A DNA stretch of 64,000 nucleotides, taken from Pseudomonas sp. ICMP22404. Lineage in GTDB: Bacteria; Pseudomonadota; Gammaproteobacteria; Pseudomonadales; Pseudomonadaceae. The first letter of the stretch is position 1. Each line of letters opens with the position of its first letter. This document shows, piece by piece, positions 25,637 to 34,119 of the stretch. A model generated the notes under the pieces. That model was not told the origin of the DNA. It ran no database searches and saw only the letters and a program-made list of their open reading frames with translations. The DNA is taken from assembly GCF_006227205.1 (NCBI RefSeq), contig NZ_VCNG01000010.1:124001-188000 (forward strand), in the 5' to 3' direction. Position numbers and translations under genes: made by a program.

Positions 25637-26599
25637 CTACCGCTCCACAGCCAACCGCTCACGCCGGGCCCTCAGCCCGGCAATCAGCGAAGGCCCCAAC
25701 GCCACCAGCGCTGACCCCACCACCACCAGCACCGCCCCGCCATACCCCAGCAGATTGATCTGCTCGGCATGCACATAGTCGGGCCACCACCAGGCAGCCA
25801 CGGCCACCGCCGCGAAGGTCACCAGCGGCGTGATCGCCAGGGTCGCGCTGACCCGCGAGGCTTCCCAGTGGGCCAGGGCCTCGGCAAAGGCGCCGTAGGC
25901 AATCAGGGTGTTGAGGCAGCAGGCAAACAACAGCCAGCCTTGCAGCGGGCTCAGTTGCAGTGCTTCCAACGGATGGACCCACGGCGTGAGCAGCAACGCA
26001 CAGAACAGGTAGATCACCATCATCACCTGCAACGAATTCCACACCGTCAACAACTGCTTCTGGCCCAGGGCATAGAACGTCCAGACTGCCGACGCCAGCA
26101 ACACCATCAAGACCCCGGCGGTGTATTCGCTCAGGGACGTCAGCAATTCGGCGAGGCGCTGGTTGAAAAACAGCGTGAAGCCGATCAGCAGCACCAACAG
26201 GCCGATCCCCTGCCCCAGGCTGAAACGTTCCTTGAACACAAACAGGCTGGCGACCAGCAGCAGGATAGGCCCCATCTGCACCACCAGTTGTGCGGTGCCG
26301 GGGCTCAAGCGATTCAGGCCCATCAGGTACAACACATAGTTGCCTACCAGCCCCAGCACCGCCATTGCCACCAACCAGCCGCCACGCGAACCGAGCACCT
26401 TGCGGCTGGGCAGGCGTCGGGTGGCCGACAGGTAGATGAACAGCAAGCCGCCGGACACCAGCAAGCGAAACCAGGTCACCGTGACCGGATCCATCACCTG
26501 CAGCACCTGCTTGAGCTTGATCGGCAGGATTCCCCACAACAGGGCGGTCAACAAGGCGAGGAAAAGGCCGTAGACCCAGCGACCGGACGAAATGTGCAT
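25637..26599 (-). CDS. DMT-superfamily (EamA) transporter
   Basis: 320 residues with about ten predicted membrane helices in two EamA repeats (first beginning YGLFLALLTALLWGILPIK, second YTAGVLMVLLASAVWTFYALG). The substrate cannot be inferred; family members export amino acids, nucleosides or drugs. The ATG at 26599 has GGGGA in front; the frame continues to 26713 but that extension carries no conserved features. It is convergent with fumC and divergent from the DUF6316 gene. Confidence 0.88.
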   Translation of the reverse strand: MHISSGRWVYGLFLALLTALLWGILPIKLKQVLQVMDPVTVTWFRLLVSGGLLFIYLSATRRLPSRKVLGSRGGWLVAMAVLGLVGNYVLYLMGLNRLSPGTAQLVVQMGPILLLVASLFVFKERFSLGQGIGLLVLLIGFTLFFNQRLAELLTSLSEYTAGVLMVLLASAVWTFYALGQKQLLTVWNSLQVMMVIYLFCALLLTPWVHPLEALQLSPLQGWLLFACCLNTLIAYGAFAEALAHWEASRVSATLAITPLVTFAAVAVAAWWWPDYVHAEQINLLGYGGAVLVVVGSALVALGPSLIAGLRARRERLAVER

Positions 26600-26798
26600 G
26601 CAATCCCCGAGGCTCACGAAAAGAGCGACTATTCTAGGGGGAGATGGCCCTGCAACACAGGGACAGTTGGGCACTAACAGTTCAAAGGTCATTGCGGAAA
26701 GGAGGGATGGCACATTGCCGCCTATCGCCTGACCAAGCGCCAGTTGACGCTACCGCATAAACTTCACTCAACCGATTTCGATGCTTCTTGGAGCCCCC

Positions 26799-26996
26799 AT
26801 GCTTGGCAAACGCGCCCAAGACCTCGCCCCTGCGATGGTCTTTCCCAGTGACCGGATCTGCCGGATAAACGGTGAATTCTATTTCAGTACCCGGGAAGGA
26901 ACCCAGGAAGGACCGTTTGCCAGTCGTGAGGCCGCGGAGCAAGAGGTCGCGGCGTATATCGAGCGGATGCAGAAGGCGCTTGAGATCGCCAGCTGA
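26799..26996 (+). CDS. Small DUF6316-like protein
   Basis: 65 residues. The core RICRINGEFYFSTREG with GPFASREAAEQEVAAYIERM is the pattern of short Pseudomonas DUF6316-type proteins, soluble and of unknown function. I chose the ATG at 26799, with GGAG six bases upstream, over the one at 26781. It stands alone, followed by an inverted repeat. Confidence 0.8.
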   Translation: MLGKRAQDLAPAMVFPSDRICRINGEFYFSTREGTQEGPFASREAAEQEVAAYIERMQKALEIAS

Positions 26997-27014
26997 CAAA
27001 GGATTACCCAGACC

Positions 27015-27161
27015 TGTGGCGAGGGGATTTATCCCCGCTGGGCTGCAAAGCAGCCCCAAAACCAGGCAACTCGGTGGATCAGACTGCTTGAGTCAACGGC
27101 GGTGGGGCTGCTACGCAGCCCAGCGGGGCGGTGCGACGTTTCGATAAATCCCCTCGCCACA
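27015..27161. repeat. Long inverted repeat of the GGGGAT(n)ATCCCC family
   Basis: The left end TGTGGCGAGGGGATTTATCC (27015) and the right end GATAAATCCCCTCGCCACA (to 27161) are inverted. Inner GGGCTGC/GCAGCCC arms are also inverted. This is the same family as 13550-13674 and 41991-42020. It fills the gap between the DUF6316 gene and the convergent thiolase gene. Confidence 0.78.
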
Positions 27162-27187
27162 GATAGTGTCTTTCCTCGGCTTCGTGT

Positions 27188-28372
27188 TTAACGCACAGCC
27201 TCGAACAACCCCGTCGCCCCCATCCCGCCGCCCACGCACATGGTCACGATGCCGTAGCGCAGGTTGCGCCGTTGCAGCTCCCGCACCAGATGTCCGACCT
27301 GGCGCGAGCCGGTCATGCCGAACGGATGGCCGATGGCAATCGAGCCGCCATTGACGTTGTATTTTTCATTGTCGATTTCCAAACGGTCACGGCTGTACAG
27401 GCACTGGGACGCGAACGCCTCGTTGAGTTCCCACACATCGATATCGGCGATCCGCAAGCCCTTGGCCTTGAGCAGTTTCGGCACCGAGAACACCGGACCG
27501 ATGCCCATTTCGTCCGGCGCGCAACCGGCCACGGTGAAGCCGCGGAAAAACGCCTTGGGCTTGAGTCCGAGCGCCAGGGCTTTTTCCAGGCTCATCACCA
27601 GGGTCATCGAGGCACCGTCGGACAGTTGCGATGAGTTGCCCGCCGTCACCGAACCGTCTTCGGCAAACACCGGCTTCAGGCCGGCCAGGCTTTCGTAGGT
27701 GGTATCCGGGCGGTTGCAATCGTCGCGGTCGACCACGCCGTCAAGAATCTGCACCGCACCGGTGTTCTTATCCTCCACCTTGTACTTGACCGCCATCGGT
27801 ACGATCTCGTCATCGAACAACCCGGCCGCCTGGGCCCGGGCAGTGCGTTGCTGGCTCTGCAACGCATAACGGTCCTGTGCTTCGCGGCTGACCTGGTAGC
27901 GGCGGGCGACGATCTCGGCGGTCTGGCCCATGGGGAAATAGATGCCTGGAACCTGATCCTTGAGCAGCGGATTGATCAGGTGATCGGTGTTGACGCTTTT
28001 CATCGTCAGGCTGATGGACTCCACACCACCGGCGACGATGATCTCGCTGCACCCGGACGCAATCTGGTTGGCGGCAATGGCGATGGCTTGCAGGCCCGAG
28101 GAACAGAAGCGGTTGAGGGTCATGCCGGCGGTGCCTATGCCCAGGTGGGAAAGCACCGCCACGTTACGGCCGATGTTGTAGCCCTGAGCCCCCTCGTTGG
28201 AGCCGGCACCGACGATGCAGTCCTCAACGCTGGCCGGGTCGATGTCGTTGCGCGTCAACAGCGCATTGACGCAATGGGCCGCCATGTCGTCCGGGCGGGT
28301 CATGTTGAACTTGCCGCGAAACGACTTGGCCAGGCCGGTCCGTACGCTGTCGACGATCACTACTTCTCGCAT
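27188..28372 (-). CDS. Thiolase (acetyl-CoA acyltransferase)
   Basis: 394 residues. The nucleophilic cysteine is in NRFCSSGLQAIA, the catalytic histidine in GGSIAIGHPFGMTGSR, and the second cysteine in VTMCVGGGMGA. It can either cleave 3-ketoacyl-CoA (beta-oxidation) or condense acetyl-CoA. No beta-oxidation or PHB partner lies nearby, so the substrate is open. The ATG at 28372 stands 104 bases from the phosphotransferase gene stop. Confidence 0.92.
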   Translation of the reverse strand: MREVVIVDSVRTGLAKSFRGKFNMTRPDDMAAHCVNALLTRNDIDPASVEDCIVGAGSNEGAQGYNIGRNVAVLSHLGIGTAGMTLNRFCSSGLQAIAIAANQIASGCSEIIVAGGVESISLTMKSVNTDHLINPLLKDQVPGIYFPMGQTAEIVARRYQVSREAQDRYALQSQQRTARAQAAGLFDDEIVPMAVKYKVEDKNTGAVQILDGVVDRDDCNRPDTTYESLAGLKPVFAEDGSVTAGNSSQLSDGASMTLVMSLEKALALGLKPKAFFRGFTVAGCAPDEMGIGPVFSVPKLLKAKGLRIADIDVWELNEAFASQCLYSRDRLEIDNEKYNVNGGSIAIGHPFGMTGSRQVGHLVRELQRRNLRYGIVTMCVGGGMGATGLFEAVR

Positions 28373-28476
28373 GGCGGTTCCTCATTGTTGTAGGCGGTCA
28401 AGATGGATCGAGCATAAATCCACCTCATAACCGACTGCGACAATCATTCACCCCGCATATGCGACCTCATCGCCCG

Positions 28477-29970
28477 TTACTTCCCGCTGCGCTTGAACGC
28501 GGCCTCCAGCGCCTCGTTGAGGGTGCGCAACACCTTGACCCGGGCCCAACGCTTGTCATTGGCTTCTACCAGGGTCCAGAGGGATATCTCGGTACTGGTG
28601 CGGTCGACCATGTCGCACACCGCCGCCCGGTAGGCGTCCCACTTGTCACGGTTGCGCCAGTCGTCCTCGGTGATCTTGAAGCGCTTGAAGGGGATTTCCT
28701 CGCGTTCCTGAAAGCGTTCGAGCTGGGTCTCCTTGTCGATGGCCAGCCAGAACTTGACCACTACCACGCCGGCGTCGGCAATCTGCTCCTCGAAATCATT
28801 GATCTCGCCATAGGCCCGCAGCCAGTCGGCCCGACTGCAGAAGCCTTCGACCCGCTCCACCAATACCCGGCCATACCAGGAACGATCGAATACGGTGAAT
28901 TTGCCCCGCGCCGGAATATGCCGCCAGAACCGCCACATGTAGGGATGGGCACGCTCTTCTTCAGTGGGCGCGGCGATTGGCACAATGCTGTACTGGCGTG
29001 GATCGAGCGCCGCCGCGACCCGCCGGATCGCTCCGCCCTTGCCCGCCGCATCGTTGCCTTCGAACACGGCCACCAGCGCGTGCCGGCGCATGCGTTTGTC
29101 CCTCAACAAGCCGGCAAACCGGGCCTGCTCGGTGATCAGCTGTTCCTCATAGTCGTCCTTGTCCAGCCGCTGGGTCATGTCCAGGCTGTCAATCAGGGTC
29201 ACCTGGTCATCCAACACCGGCAGCGGTGCCACGCTGACCTTTTCCGGCTTGATCGCCGGCCGATCCAGTGCCTGGCGCATGCCTTCGAGCAGGATCCTGC
29301 CGACCGTGAGGCTGCGATAATAGGTGTCCACGCCCTCGATCACATGCCACGGCGCATAATCGCGACTGGTGCGGCGCAACACCCGCTCGCCGTACTTGAC
29401 GAACTTGTCGTAGGTCTGGGATTGCTGCCAGTCCAGCGGACTGATGCGCCAACTGTGCAGCGGGTCATCCTTGAGCCCCTTGAGCCTGGCTTTCATTTGC
29501 TTCTTGGACAGATGAAACCAGAACTTGAAGATCAGCGCGCCCTCATCGCAGAGCATTTTTTCCAGGCGCTCAGCGGCATTGATCGCCTGATCGAGCCGAG
29601 GGTCCTTGAACTCGCCATGAACCCGGCCCTGAAGCATCTGGCTATACCAGTTGCCGAAGAAAATCCCCATGCGCCCCTTGGCCGGCAGCATCCGCCAATA
29701 GCGCCAGGCCGGCGGCCGCGCCAGTTCTTCGTCGGTCTGCTGGTCGAACGTGCGCACTTCGATCAGCCGCGGGTCCATCCACTCGTTGAGCAACTTCACC
29801 GTCTCACCCTTGCCCGCGCCCTCGATACCGTTGATCAGCACGATGACCGGGAAGCGGCTCTGCTGATGCAACTCGAACTGGGCTTCGAGCAGTGCTTCAC
29901 GCAGTGCCGGCACTTCAGCTTCAAAGGTGTCTTTATCGATGGCATGACCGATTTCGGCGGATTCGAACAT
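28477..29970 (-). CDS. pap: Polyphosphate:AMP phosphotransferase, tandem PPK2
   Basis: 497 residues made of two PPK2 domains, the class II architecture that makes ADP from AMP and polyphosphate. The first domain has Walker A NGIEGAGKGETVK and the second EGNDAAGKGGAIRR; the second also has FDRSWYGRVLVERVEG (lid/Walker B region). In this class only the second P-loop is usually catalytic. The protein is cytosolic. No polyphosphate kinase or exopolyphosphatase gene is adjacent. Confidence 0.94.
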   Translation of the reverse strand: MFESAEIGHAIDKDTFEAEVPALREALLEAQFELHQQSRFPVIVLINGIEGAGKGETVKLLNEWMDPRLIEVRTFDQQTDEELARPPAWRYWRMLPAKGRMGIFFGNWYSQMLQGRVHGEFKDPRLDQAINAAERLEKMLCDEGALIFKFWFHLSKKQMKARLKGLKDDPLHSWRISPLDWQQSQTYDKFVKYGERVLRRTSRDYAPWHVIEGVDTYYRSLTVGRILLEGMRQALDRPAIKPEKVSVAPLPVLDDQVTLIDSLDMTQRLDKDDYEEQLITEQARFAGLLRDKRMRRHALVAVFEGNDAAGKGGAIRRVAAALDPRQYSIVPIAAPTEEERAHPYMWRFWRHIPARGKFTVFDRSWYGRVLVERVEGFCSRADWLRAYGEINDFEEQIADAGVVVVKFWLAIDKETQLERFQEREEIPFKRFKITEDDWRNRDKWDAYRAAVCDMVDRTSTEISLWTLVEANDKRWARVKVLRTLNEALEAAFKRSGK

Positions 29971-30091
29971 AGGCAGCTCCTTCCAGGGATTGGGGCAAGA
30001 CTAGCGGATTGGATACCGCGATGTGTAGGAGCTCCTGCGCAGTTACCCAGCCTCGGGCTAGAATAGCGTCCCGGATTTAACTGAGCCTGCC

Positions 30092-32080
30092 ATGCCCCCC
30101 GTACAGCACCACGCCCAACTTGACTGGGATGACCAGGGTCTGCCCCGTTCCCGGGTGTTCGACGATGTGTATTTTTCCGACCAGTCGGGGCTGGAAGAAA
30201 CCCGCTATGTGTTTCTTGAACAGAACAACCTGGCCGAGCGCTTCGCCGCGTTGCCGGTCCATGGGCGGCTGGTGATCGGTGAGACCGGGTTTGGCACCGG
30301 GCTGAACTTTCTGTGTGCCTGGCAATTATTCGAGCAACGCGCGCCCGCCGGGGCGCGACTGCATTTTGTCAGCGTCGAAAAATACCCCCTGAGCCCTCAA
30401 GACCTGCACCGGGCCCTTGCCCTGTGGCCGTCCCTCAAGCTTCAGGCCGATCAATTGCTTGAGCAATACGTCGCGATCCATCAAGGTTTCCAGCGCCTGA
30501 CACTGGCGGGCGGACGGGTGACGCTGACGCTGATGATCGGTGACGCCCTGGAACAGTTGCCACAGCTGGACGGACACATCGACGCCTGGTTCCTGGATGG
30601 TTTCGCACCAGCCAAGAACCCCGACATGTGGACCGCCGAGCTGTTCGCCGAACTGGCCCGGCTGGCGGCGCCTGGCGCCACTCTGAGCACCTTCACCAGC
30701 ACCGGTTGGGTGCGACGATTGTTGAACGCGGCGGGCTTCAAGATGAAGCGCACGCCGGGCATCGGGCATAAATGGGAAATCCTGCGGGGCGTGTTCCTTG
30801 GCTGGCCGGAATCACAGGAGCAGGCCGCCCCCCTTCCGGCAAAACCCTGGTATGCCCGCCCCGCTCCGCTCACCGGCGAACGCCGGGCCCTGGTGATCGG
30901 CGGTGGCCTGGCCGGTTGCGCCAGCGCGGCGAGCCTCGCGGCCCGTGGCTGGCAGGTGACGTTACTGGAGCGGCATGCCGGGTTGGCCGAGGAAGCGTCC
31001 GGCAACCCCCAGGGGGTGTTGTACCTGAAGCTTTCCGCTCACGGCACGGCGTTGTCGCAGATGATCCTCAGCGGCTTCGGCTACACGCGGCGCTTGCTGG
31101 AACACCTGCAGCGGGGCATGGACTGGGACGGCTGCGGTGTCCTGCAGTTGGCCTTCAACCACAAGGAAGCCGAGCGCCAGGCGCAACTGGCCGCCGCGTT
31201 CCCGGCCGATCTGCTGCACACACTGGAGCAACCCGAAGCCGAGGCGCTGTCCGGCATCGGCCTGGCCTGTGGCGGTCTGTTCTACCCTGAAGGGGGTTGG
31301 GTACATCCGCCGGCGCTGTGCCGCTGGCAGGCCTCGGGCTCGTCGATCGAGGTGTTGCCTCACCGTGAAGTGCTGGATCTGCGCCGCGTCGACGGCCAGT
31401 GGCAAGCCTGGGGTGGTGAGCGCTGCCTGGCCAGCGCACCGGTGGCGATCCTGGCTAGCGCTGCCGAGATAAAACGTTTCGAAGCAGCCGCCGACCTGCC
31501 CCTCAAGCGCATACGCGGGCAAATCACCCGCCTGCCGCAGACGGCCCGCAGCCAGAGCCTGCGCACGGTGGTCTGCGCGGAGGGATACGTGGCCCCGCCG
31601 CGAATGGGCGAACATACGCTGGGGGCCAGTTTCGACTTCAAGAGCGATGACTTGACACCCACCGCCGCCGAACATGCCGGCAACCTGCAAATGCTCGAAG
31701 AAATCTCTCTCGACCTGGTGGACCGCCTGGACGCCGGCCTCCTGGATCCGGAGCAGCTCGAAGGCCGTGCGGCGTTTCGTTGCACCAGCCCGGACTATCT
31801 GCCGATTGTCGGGCCGTTGGCGGACAACCGGGCATTTACCAAGGCGTATCACGCCCTGAGCAAAGATGCCCGCCAGGTCCCGGACACCCCCTGCCCCTGG
31901 CTCGATGGCCTGTACGTCAACAGCGGCCATGGCTCCCGCGGCCTGATCACCGCGCCACTGTCCGGCGAACTGATCGCCGCCTGGCTGGACAACGAACCTT
32001 TGCCCTTGCCCCGGAGCGTGGCCGAGGCCTGCCATCCGAATCGCTTTGCGCTACGGGCGCTGATTCGCGGCAAGGCCTGA
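30092..32080 (+). CDS. mnmC: Bifunctional tRNA mnm5s2U methyltransferase/oxidase
   Basis: 662 residues. The N-terminal ~240 residues are the SAM methyltransferase domain (GETGFGTGLNFLCAW, DAWFLDGFAPAKNPDMW). The C-terminal part is an FAD oxidoreductase (LVIGGGLAGCASAASLAARGW). The enzyme removes the carboxymethyl group and then methylates the wobble uridine of tRNAs. Domain order and length match MnmC of gamma-proteobacteria. It stands alone and is divergent from pap. Confidence 0.96.
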   Translation: MPPVQHHAQLDWDDQGLPRSRVFDDVYFSDQSGLEETRYVFLEQNNLAERFAALPVHGRLVIGETGFGTGLNFLCAWQLFEQRAPAGARLHFVSVEKYPLSPQDLHRALALWPSLKLQADQLLEQYVAIHQGFQRLTLAGGRVTLTLMIGDALEQLPQLDGHIDAWFLDGFAPAKNPDMWTAELFAELARLAAPGATLSTFTSTGWVRRLLNAAGFKMKRTPGIGHKWEILRGVFLGWPESQEQAAPLPAKPWYARPAPLTGERRALVIGGGLAGCASAASLAARGWQVTLLERHAGLAEEASGNPQGVLYLKLSAHGTALSQMILSGFGYTRRLLEHLQRGMDWDGCGVLQLAFNHKEAERQAQLAAAFPADLLHTLEQPEAEALSGIGLACGGLFYPEGGWVHPPALCRWQASGSSIEVLPHREVLDLRRVDGQWQAWGGERCLASAPVAILASAAEIKRFEAAADLPLKRIRGQITRLPQTARSQSLRTVVCAEGYVAPPRMGEHTLGASFDFKSDDLTPTAAEHAGNLQMLEEISLDLVDRLDAGLLDPEQLEGRAAFRCTSPDYLPIVGPLADNRAFTKAYHALSKDARQVPDTPCPWLDGLYVNSGHGSRGLITAPLSGELIAAWLDNEPLPLPRSVAEACHPNRFALRALIRGKA

Positions 32081-32107
32081 CGCAGCTTAAATGCCCACAA
32101 CCAAACC

Positions 32108-32197
32108 TGTGGGAGCGAGCCTGCTCGCGATGACGATGGATCAGCTGACTTTAATGTTGATCATGCCGCCCCCATCGCGAGCAGGCTCGCTCCCTCA
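32108..32197. repeat. REPIN-type inverted repeat after mnmC
   Basis: TGTGGGAGCGAGCCTGCTCG starts the left arm (32108-32132), and CATCGCGAGCAGGCTCGCTC starts the inverted right arm (32173-32197). It begins 28 bases after the mnmC stop. Confidence 0.85.
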
Positions 32198-32287
32198 AGG
32201 GCCCGGCGACATCCCGCCAACCCGCCCCCACCCGTCGCCTTATAACGCATCGATCTAAAACTCACGGCAATCCCATCGGTCAGTTCC

Positions 32288-32316
32288 AGGGTACCCGCCA
32301 TTTCGGCGCGTACCCT
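32288..32316 (+). promoter_or_regulatory. Hairpin in the NAGGN operon leader
   Basis: AGGGTACCCGCC pairs with GGCGCGTACCCT around a five-base ATTTC loop (11 of 12 pairs). It ends 27 bases before the asnB start codon and 16 bases before its ribosome site (GGTAAGGA). It could be an operator dyad or an mRNA stem-loop; an intrinsic terminator is unlikely because no T-run follows. Confidence 0.45.
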
Positions 32317-32343
32317 CCCCAACGGAAAAACCGGTAAGGACTT

Positions 32344-34116
32344 ATGTGCGGATTAGCTGGAGAGTTACGTTTCGATCAACAACCTGCGGACCTTGCGGCC
32401 GTAGAGCGAATGACCCATCACCTGGCCCCTCGCGGCCCCGATGCGTGGGGTTTCCATAGCCAGGGCCCGATTGCCCTGGGCCACCGACGCCTGAAGATCA
32501 TGGACTTGTCCGATGCCTCGGCTCAGCCGATGATCGACAATCAACTGGGCCTGTCCCTGGCCTTCAACGGCGCGATCTACAACTACCCGGAACTGCGAGC
32601 CGAGCTGGAAGCGTTGGGCTACGCCTTTTGTTCCGGTGGCGACACCGAAGTGTTGCTCAAGGGCTATCACGCCTGGGGCGAAGCGCTGCTGCCCAAGCTC
32701 AACGGCATGTTCGCCTTCGCCATCTGGGAACGCGACGCCAAACGCCTGTTCATCGCCCGCGACCGTCTCGGCGTCAAACCGTTGTACCTTTCGCGCACTG
32801 GCCAGCGCCTGCGCTTTGCCTCAGCGCTGCCGGCACTGCTCAAGGGCGGCGACATCAGCCCGGTGCTCGACCCCGTCGCTCTCAACCACTACTTGAATTT
32901 CCATGCTGTGGTCCCGGCGCCCCGTACCCTGCTGGCCGGTATTGAAAAACTGCCGCCAGCCACGTGGATGCGAGTTGAAGCCGATGGCAGTGTCGAGCAG
33001 AAAACCTGGTGGACCTTGCCCTACGGCCCACGGGCCGATGAGCAGGACCTGAACCTGGAAGACTGGATCGACCGCGTGCTCGACAGCACCCGAGAAGCCG
33101 TTGCCATTCGCCAGCGGGCCGCCGTGGATGTGGGGGTGCTACTTTCCGGTGGCGTGGACTCAAGCATGCTGGTGGGTTTGCTGCGTGAAGTCGGCGTGGA
33201 AGACCTGTCCACGTTCTCCATCGGTTTCCAGGATGCCGGCGGCGAACGGGGTGACGAGTTCCAGTATTCGGACCTGATCGCCAAGCACTACGGCACCCGC
33301 CATCACCAACTGCGCATCGACGAAAAAGAAATCATCGAGCAACTGCCGGCGGCTTTCCGTGCCATGAGCGAGCCGATGGTCAGCCACGACTGCATCGCTT
33401 TTTACCTGCTGTCGCGGGAAGTGGCCAAGCACTGCAAAGTGGTGCAAAGCGGCCAGGGTGCCGACGAATTGTTCGCCGGTTATCACTGGTATCCCCAAGT
33501 GGATGGTGCAAGCGATCCCTACGCGGCCTACCGCGCCGCGTTCTTCGACCGCAGCTACGAGGAATACGCCGCCACCGTGCAGCCGAAATGGCTGACCGCC
33601 AACGACGCCGCCGGTGATTTCGTCAAAGAGCACCTCGCTCAACCGGGTGCCGATGCCGCCGTCGACAAGGCCCTGCGCCTGGACAGCACCGTGATGCTGG
33701 TGGACGACCCGGTCAAGCGTGTCGACAACATGACCATGGCCTGGGGCCTGGAAGCGCGCACACCGTTTCTGGATTACCGGCTGGTTGAGCTCTCGGCGCG
33801 GGTCCCGGCGAAATTCAAACTGCCCGATGGCGGCAAGCAAGTCCTCAAGGAAGCCGCCCGGCGGGTGATTCCCGGCGAGGTGATCGATCGCAAGAAAGGC
33901 TATTTCCCGGTGCCGGGACTCAAGCACCTGGAGGGCAACACCTTGGCCTGGGTCCGCGAATTGCTGCTGGACCCGAGTCAGGATCGCGGGCTGTTCAAGC
34001 CGGCCATGCTCGACCGCCTGCTCACCGACCCCAACGGTCAGTTGACCCCGCTACGCGGCTCCCGGCTGTGGCAACTGGCGGCGCTGAACCTGTGGCTCAG
34101 CGAGCAAGGAATCTGA
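32344..34116 (+). CDS. asnB: N-acetylglutaminylglutamine amidotransferase
   Basis: An asparagine-synthase-type enzyme of 590 residues that amidates N-acetylglutaminylglutamine to the osmoprotectant NAGGN. Cys2 (MCGLAGELRF) is the glutamine-hydrolysing nucleophile; the PPi loop LLSGGVDSSMLVG marks the AMP-forming synthase domain. Specificity comes from the partner gene: the next gene, 3 bases downstream, is the dipeptide synthetase. NAGGN synthesis is induced by high osmolarity in pseudomonads. GGTAAGGA precedes the ATG. Confidence 0.95.
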   Translation: MCGLAGELRFDQQPADLAAVERMTHHLAPRGPDAWGFHSQGPIALGHRRLKIMDLSDASAQPMIDNQLGLSLAFNGAIYNYPELRAELEALGYAFCSGGDTEVLLKGYHAWGEALLPKLNGMFAFAIWERDAKRLFIARDRLGVKPLYLSRTGQRLRFASALPALLKGGDISPVLDPVALNHYLNFHAVVPAPRTLLAGIEKLPPATWMRVEADGSVEQKTWWTLPYGPRADEQDLNLEDWIDRVLDSTREAVAIRQRAAVDVGVLLSGGVDSSMLVGLLREVGVEDLSTFSIGFQDAGGERGDEFQYSDLIAKHYGTRHHQLRIDEKEIIEQLPAAFRAMSEPMVSHDCIAFYLLSREVAKHCKVVQSGQGADELFAGYHWYPQVDGASDPYAAYRAAFFDRSYEEYAATVQPKWLTANDAAGDFVKEHLAQPGADAAVDKALRLDSTVMLVDDPVKRVDNMTMAWGLEARTPFLDYRLVELSARVPAKFKLPDGGKQVLKEAARRVIPGEVIDRKKGYFPVPGLKHLEGNTLAWVRELLLDPSQDRGLFKPAMLDRLLTDPNGQLTPLRGSRLWQLAALNLWLSEQGI

Positions 34117-34119
34117 TCG

